From Tessaracoccus flavescens (GTDB taxonomy: Bacteria > Actinomycetota > Actinomycetes > Propionibacteriales > Propionibacteriaceae): 10,035 nt of DNA. Shown piece after piece: positions 6,452 through 10,035 of this stretch (within the stretch, counting starts at the first letter, position 1; each line of letters opens with the position of its first letter). The DNA lies in the NCBI GenBank assembly GCA_020741375.1, contig DYZF01000239.1:1-10035 (forward strand), written 5' to 3'. The notes beneath the pieces are model-generated. The model did no database searches and was not told where the DNA came from. It saw only the letters and a list, made by a program, of their open reading frames with translations. Made by a program: the position numbers and the translations under genes.

Positions 6452-6781
6452 GTGGCCAACGCAGTTCAGTTCCAGGTTGTTTCCACCGGGGCTCGCCGAG
6501 TGGTGAAGTCCGCGCATTCGGGCCGCCCGTCTCTTCGGTCGCCTCAGGCGCACCCGGATCGCCCGGTCGCTCCCGGCCGCGTTGCTGTCGCCTCGTCCTG
6601 CGCTGCGGTGACGAAGCCAGTCCGCCCGTCGGCTTGGCTTCAGGTGAAGGTGGCCGCGGTGGCGCTGCTCGCCGTCGTCGGCGCCGGCGTCTCGGTTCAG
6701 CAGTTCGCGGCCATGACGCAGCCGGATCCGGCTGTCACGTACGTCGCCGGGGATCCCGGCTGGGCGCACGTGAACCCCTGA
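6452..6781 (+). CDS. Short SOS-controlled single-pass membrane protein, ChiZ/DivS/YneA-position division inhibitor candidate
   Basis: The 109-aa protein starts at GTG with AAAGGGG (6440-6446) 5 nt upstream. Residues 1-65 are polar, low in acidic residues and rich in Arg/Lys, probably disordered and cytoplasmic. Residues about 66-84 (VKVAAVALLAVVGAGVSVQ) form one membrane segment, and a 25-residue tail with only acidic charges should lie outside. Genes divergent from lexA in actinobacteria (Rv2719c/ChiZ, Corynebacterium DivS) and Bacillus (YneA) are SOS-induced division inhibitors. ChiZ has this same order: basic disordered region of about 64 residues, membrane helix, then LysM. Here the tail TYVAGDPGWAHV resembles only the first turn of a LysM (Y-V...GDTLW-I) and then stops; neither other frame restores a LysM. 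Two LexA boxes flank its promoter. A role in damage-induced division arrest is inferred from position, regulation and topology, not from sequence homology I can prove. Confidence 0.78.
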   Translation: MANAVQFQVVSTGARRVVKSAHSGRPSLRSPQAHPDRPVAPGRVAVASSCAAVTKPVRPSAWLQVKVAAVALLAVVGAGVSVQQFAAMTQPDPAVTYVAGDPGWAHVNP

Positions 6782-6797
6782 TCGCTCACCCGGAGTG

Positions 6798-6833
6798 ACG
6801 CGTCGACGGTGATCCGTCGGCGCGTTCGCGCTT
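6798..6833 (+). terminator. Hairpin terminator after the SOS membrane protein gene
   Basis: CGCGTCGACGG (6799-6809), a TGAT loop and CCGTCGGCGCG (6814-6824) pair over 11 bp with a single G-T wobble. The stem can be extended by an A-T pair (6798/6825). A weak T-containing tail (TTCGCGCTTT) follows. This isolates the gene from nrdR. Actinobacterial terminators often lack a full T-tract. Confidence 0.7.
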
Positions 6834-6860
6834 TCGGGCAGAAATTCGGGCGTGTCGGTA

Positions 6861-6889
6861 TTGCTTCCGTCGTGACCGCGGCCTACTGT
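6861..6889 (+). promoter_or_regulatory. Candidate promoter of nrdR-nrdJ
   Basis: TTGCTT (6861-6866) and TACTGT (6884-6889) are separated by exactly 17 bp and fit a sigma-A promoter (TTG and TANNNT core). The start would be near 6896, inside the first NrdR box, leaving a leader of about 105 nt before the nrdR start codon. Confidence 0.5.
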
Positions 6890-6891
6890 TT

Positions 6892-6907
6892 TCCCTACAT
6901 CTAGTAG
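6892..6907. promoter_or_regulatory. NrdR box 1
   Basis: TCCCTACATCTAGTAG matches all six strongly conserved positions of the NrdR-box consensus acaCwAtATaTwgTgt (C4, A6, A8, T9, T11, T14) and both W positions. It overlaps the predicted transcription start of nrdR-nrdJ, so NrdR binding would repress its own operon. Confidence 0.75.
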
Positions 6908-6923
6908 TTACAAAGGTGTCGTT

Positions 6924-6939
6924 CCCCAATAGCTTGTGG
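6924..6939. promoter_or_regulatory. NrdR box 2
   Basis: CCCCAATAGCTTGTGG matches five of the six strongly conserved NrdR-box positions (T9 is G). It starts exactly 32 bp after box 1. Known NrdR boxes occur in pairs about 31-32 bp apart, three helical turns, and the spacing is the main reason for accepting this weaker site. Confidence 0.65.
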
Positions 6940-6987
6940 TTTGCGGGTGAACGTGGCACCGTTGGACATCCACTGCTCACGCCCCAC

Positions 6988-6993
6988 GAAAGG
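6988..6993 (+). promoter_or_regulatory. Ribosome binding site that sets the nrdR start at GTG 7001
   Basis: GAAAGG ends 7 nt before the GTG at 7001. The frame is open further upstream to 6941, but that would add 20 residues before the zinc ribbon, whereas NrdR proteins begin M-H/R-CPFC. Confidence 0.75.
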
Positions 6994-7000
6994 CCCGCTC

Positions 7001-7510
7001 GTGCACTGCCCGTTCTGCCGCCACTCAGACACCAAGGTGTCTGACTCGCGCGCGTTCGAGGACGGTTCCGCGATTCGTCGCCGCCGCGTGTGCCCTATCT
7101 GCGAGCGGAAGTTCACCACCGTCGAACAGATCGTCCTCACCGTCGTGAAGCGATCCGGAGTCGTTGAATCCTTCAACCGTGACAAGGTGATCAAGGGCGT
7201 GTCCAAGGCATGCAAGGGGCGGCCGGTGAGCCCGGCTCAGCTGTCTGCGCTCGCGCAGCGTGTCGAGGAATCACTCAGGGCCTCCGGGCAGGCGGAGATT
7301 CCGGCAGAGCAGATCGGGGTGGCCATCCTCGGCCCCCTGGAAGAGCTGGACGCGGTCGCGTACCTGCGCTTCGCCAGCGTCTACAAGAACTACGACTCGG
7401 TCGACGATTTCCAGAAGGAGATCGACGCCCTTCGGCTCAGCGCGATGGAGAAGGACCTGGGCGAAGTCGCCCCAGAACCTGTCCTGACCCAAGAGCCACT
7501 CATCAGCTAA
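7001..7510 (+). CDS. nrdR: Transcriptional repressor NrdR
   Basis: NrdR senses ATP/dATP and represses ribonucleotide reductase genes. The 169-aa protein starts at GTG. An N-terminal zinc ribbon has C3-x2-C6 and C31-x2-C34 (HCPFC, VCPIC), with the family motif DSR at 15-17 and RRRRVC before the second pair. The ATP-cone domain covers about residues 48-138 ([20 protein letters not shown] through [16 protein letters not shown]). A 20-odd residue acidic tail makes it slightly longer than the 150-aa norm. All zinc ligands are present. It is followed after 39 nt by nrdJ, the arrangement known from Streptomyces (nrdRJ). Two NrdR boxes at its promoter imply autorepression together with nrdJ. Confidence 0.97.
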   Translation: MHCPFCRHSDTKVSDSRAFEDGSAIRRRRVCPICERKFTTVEQIVLTVVKRSGVVESFNRDKVIKGVSKACKGRPVSPAQLSALAQRVEESLRASGQAEIPAEQIGVAILGPLEELDAVAYLRFASVYKNYDSVDDFQKEIDALRLSAMEKDLGEVAPEPVLTQEPLIS

Positions 7511-7549
7511 CCAACCAGTTTCCGCGAATACTCATCAGAGGGGATCTCC

Positions 7550-10035
7550 ATGACCGCGACCGCCGCACGCGCCACGCGTCGTAAGAACGACGAGGCAGCC
7601 AAGGGCCTCACCATCGCCCGGGTCTTCACCACGAAGGGGGTGCACCCCTACGACGAGGTTGAGTGGGATCGTCGCGACGTCGTCCAGACCAACTGGAAGA
7701 CCGGCGAGTCCGTCTTCGAGCAGCACGGCGTCGAGTTCCCCTCGTCGTGGAGCGTCAACGCCTCCACCATCGTCACCACGAAGTACTTCCGCGGCGCCCT
7801 CGGCACCCCTCAGCGCGAGGACAGCCTCAAGACCCTCATCGACCGGGTTGTGAAGACCTACGCGAAGGCCGGCAAGGAATACGGCTACTTCGCCACCGAT
7901 GAGGACGCGGAGATCTTCGAGCACGAGATCACGTGGATGCTGCTCAACCAGTACTTCTCGTTCAACTCCCCAGTGTGGTTCAACGTCGGCACCCCCTCGC
8001 CGCAGCAGGTCAGCGCCTGCTTCATCCTGAGCGTTGACGACTCGATGGATTCGATCCTCAACTGGTACAAGGAAGAGGGCTTCATCTTCAAGGGCGGCTC
8101 CGGCGCCGGCCTCAACCTGTCGCGGATCCGTTCCTCCAAGGAACTCCTCAGCTCCGGCGGCACCGCGTCGGGCCCCGTCTCGTTCATGCGCGGCGCCGAC
8201 GCCTCGGCCGGCACCATCAAGTCCGGTGGCGCCACTCGTCGCGCGGCCAAGATGGTGGTCCTTGACGTCGACCACCCGGACATCGAAGAGTTCATCGACA
8301 CCAAGGCTCGCGAAGAGGACAAGATCCGCGCCCTGCGTGACGCCGGCTTCGACATGGACCTGGGCGGCAAGGACATCACGTCGGTTCAGTACCAGAACGC
8401 CAACAACTCCGTTCGCGTCAACGACGAGTTCATGACCGCCGTCGAGGCAGGCGGCACCTTCGGTCTGCGTGCACGCTCCGACGGCTCCATCATCGAAGAG
8501 GTGGATGCCCGCAAGCTGTTCACCAAGATCGCCAAGGCCGCGTGGGAGTGCGCAGATCCGGGCATCCAGTACGACGACACCATCAACGACTGGCACACCA
8601 ACCCGGTGACCGGGCCGATCACGGCGTCCAACCCGTGCTCCGAGTACATGAGCCTCGACAACTCCTCGTGCAACCTCGCCTCGCTGAACCTGCTGAAGTT
8701 CCTCAAGGCCGACGGCACGTTCGACTCCGAGCTGTTCGTGAAGGCCGTCGAGCTGATCATCACCGCGATGGACATCTCCATCTGCTTCGCAGATTTCCCC
8801 ACCGAGTCCATCGGTGAGACCACCCGCAACTTCCGCCAGCTGGGCATCGGCTACGCCAACCTCGGCGCGCTGCTGATGGCCATGGGCAAGGGCTACGACA
8901 CCGAGGGTGGCCGTTCCACCGCCGCCGCCATCACGTCGATCATGACCGGCACCTCGTACCGTCGCTCGGCTGAGCTCGCGGGCATCGTCGGCACCTACAA
9001 CGGCTACAAGGTCAACGCCGACGCCCACCAGCGCGTCATGCGCAAGCACCAGGCCGCCAACGACGACTTGCGCGTGCTGCCCGACGACAAGGCCCTCCAC
9101 GCCGTCGCCACCCGTGAATGGGATCAGGTGGTCAAGCTGGGTGCCAAGAACGGCTTCCGCAACGCGCAGGCCTCGGTCCTGGCGCCCACCGGCACCATCG
9201 GCTTCATGATGGACTGCGACACCACTGGCGTTGAGCCGGACTTCTCGCTGGTCAAGTTCAAGAAGCTCGTCGGCGGCGGCTCCATGCAGATCGTCAACCA
9301 GACCATCCCGCGTGCACTGAAGCGCCTCGGCTACGAGTCCGAGGAGATCGACGCCATCGTCGAGTTCATCGGCTCCAACGGCCACGTCATCGGCGCTCCC
9401 GGCCTGGCTGCAGAGCACTACGAGGTCTTCGACACCGCCATGGGCCAGCGCGCGATCAAGCCCATGGGCCACGTGCGCATGATGGCTGCTGTGCAGCCGT
9501 TCCTCTCCGGCGCCATCTCCAAGACCGTCAACCTGCCCGAGACCGCCACGATCGAAGAGATCGAGGACGTCTACATGCAGGGCTGGAAGCTCGGCCTCAA
9601 GGCACTGGCCGTCTACCGCGACAACTGCAAGGTCGGCCAGCCGCTCTCCGATGGCAAGAAGGAGACCAAGACGGAGGCCAAGCCGGCTGCCGAGCCCGAG
9701 GTTCGCATCGAGTACCGCCCGAAGCGCACCCGCCTGCCCAAGTCGCGCATGTCGCGCACCACGAGCTTCGCCGTCAGCGGCGCCGAGGGCTACATGACCT
9801 CCAGCGCCTACGACGACGGACGCCTCGGCGAGGTCTTCCTCAAGCTCGGCAAGCAGGGTTCCACGCTGGCCGGCGTGATGGACGCATTCTCCATCGCCGT
9901 GTCCATCGGCCTGCAGTACGGCGTGCCGCTGGAGAGCTTCGTGCAGAAGTTCACCAACCTGAAGTTCGAGCCCGCCGGCATGACCGACGACCCGGACATC
10001 CGGATCGCCCAGTCCTTCATGGACTACATCTTCCG
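7550..10035 (+). CDS. nrdJ: Adenosylcobalamin-dependent (class II) ribonucleoside-diphosphate reductase, 3' end cut by window
   Basis: This enzyme reduces ribonucleotides to deoxyribonucleotides using an adenosylcobalamin-generated thiyl radical, independently of oxygen. There are 828 codons in the window and the frame is still open. Streptomyces-type NrdJ proteins are roughly 950 aa, so about the last tenth is missing. The N-terminal class II domain (TIARVFTTKGVHPYDEVEW) starts near residue 20. The redox cysteine pair is C157 (VSACFILS) and C374 (NSSCNLAS). The radical site N361-x-C363-x-E365 (NPCSE) and phosphate-binding PTGTIG (546-551) are intact. A charged linker (about 700-720) leads to the TSCPD-like domain (SRTTSFAVSGAEGY, GKQGSTLAGVMDAF). 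The C-terminal CxxC shuttle lies outside. The ATG has GAGGGG 6 nt upstream. The gene shares the NrdR-controlled operon. No separate B12 riboswitch is visible. Confidence 0.97.
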   Translation, partial: MTATAARATRRKNDEAAKGLTIARVFTTKGVHPYDEVEWDRRDVVQTNWKTGESVFEQHGVEFPSSWSVNASTIVTTKYFRGALGTPQREDSLKTLIDRVVKTYAKAGKEYGYFATDEDAEIFEHEITWMLLNQYFSFNSPVWFNVGTPSPQQVSACFILSVDDSMDSILNWYKEEGFIFKGGSGAGLNLSRIRSSKELLSSGGTASGPVSFMRGADASAGTIKSGGATRRAAKMVVLDVDHPDIEEFIDTKAREEDKIRALRDAGFDMDLGGKDITSVQYQNANNSVRVNDEFMTAVEAGGTFGLRARSDGSIIEEVDARKLFTKIAKAAWECADPGIQYDDTINDWHTNPVTGPITASNPCSEYMSLDNSSCNLASLNLLKFLKADGTFDSELFVKAVELIITAMDISICFADFPTESIGETTRNFRQLGIGYANLGALLMAMGKGYDTEGGRSTAAAITSIMTGTSYRRSAELAGIVGTYNGYKVNADAHQRVMRKHQAANDDLRVLPDDKALHAVATREWDQVVKLGAKNGFRNAQASVLAPTGTIGFMMDCDTTGVEPDFSLVKFKKLVGGGSMQIVNQTIPRALKRLGYESEEIDAIVEFIGSNGHVIGAPGLAAEHYEVFDTAMGQRAIKPMGHVRMMAAVQPFLSGAISKTVNLPETATIEEIEDVYMQGWKLGLKALAVYRDNCKVGQPLSDGKKETKTEAKPAAEPEVRIEYRPKRTRLPKSRMSRTTSFAVSGAEGYMTSSAYDDGRLGEVFLKLGKQGSTLAGVMDAFSIAVSIGLQYGVPLESFVQKFTNLKFEPAGMTDDPDIRIAQSFMDYIF

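Noticed and set aside
6782..6840. A frameshifted LysM domain downstream of the SOS membrane protein
   Set aside because: The other two forward frames give only short stretches before stops, without LysM residues, and the hairpin terminator begins 17 nt after the stop codon.
6896..7000. Cobalamin riboswitch in the nrdR leader (a CCACTG string resembles part of the B12 aptamer)
   Set aside because: The predicted leader is only about 105 nt, far too short for the roughly 200-nt aptamer, and the B12-box core is absent. The paired NrdR boxes account for control.
7535..9472. A 645-codon open frame on the minus strand opposite nrdJ
   Set aside because: Its translation is a low-complexity Val/Gly/Ala/Asp-rich shadow, as expected opposite a high-GC gene. 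It has no domain I recognise, and the plus-strand NrdJ is unmistakable.

Overview
The window looks like core chromosome from a high-GC Gram-positive actinobacterium. The evidence is the strongly GC-biased third codon positions, the proteins' resemblance to mycobacterial and streptomycete orthologues, actinobacterial-type LexA operators and a class II (B12-dependent) ribonucleotide reductase behind nrdR. The order Propionibacteriales is my best guess, but this rests on overall flavour and not on a decisive marker.

Layout. (1) 1-132, minus: the first 44 residues of a small MT0933/Rv0909-type antitoxin-like protein, divergent from the next block. (2) 217-5456, plus: a compact run of miaA (tRNA A37 prenylation), dapF (diaminopimelate epimerase), hflX (ribosome-associated GTPase) and a DinG/XPD-like Fe-S helicase. 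A perfect DnaA-box 9-mer and a candidate promoter lie between dapF and hflX. The hflX and helicase reading frames overlap by 8 nt. (3) 5505-6242, minus: lexA, convergent with the helicase. (4) 6243-6451: a 209-bp divergent control region with three LexA boxes, one on the lexA side and two around a candidate promoter for the next gene, plus a 12-bp perfect inverted repeat that LexA does not explain. (5) 6452-6781, plus: a 109-aa single-pass membrane protein in the position of the SOS cell-division inhibitors ChiZ/DivS/YneA, but with only a vestige of a LysM domain, followed by a hairpin terminator. (6) 6861-7000: a candidate promoter with two NrdR boxes exactly 32 bp apart. (7) 7001-10035, plus: nrdR and nrdJ, the latter running off the window.

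How it fits together. The right half is a DNA-damage and dNTP-supply neighbourhood: LexA represses itself and a likely division-arrest protein, NrdR represses its own operon and the B12-dependent reductase, and a repair-type helicase lies alongside. The left half is housekeeping (tRNA modification, lysine/peptidoglycan precursor) leading into HflX. The least ordinary element is the lexA divergent region with its short SOS membrane protein. No mobile element, CRISPR array, tRNA or rRNA was seen.
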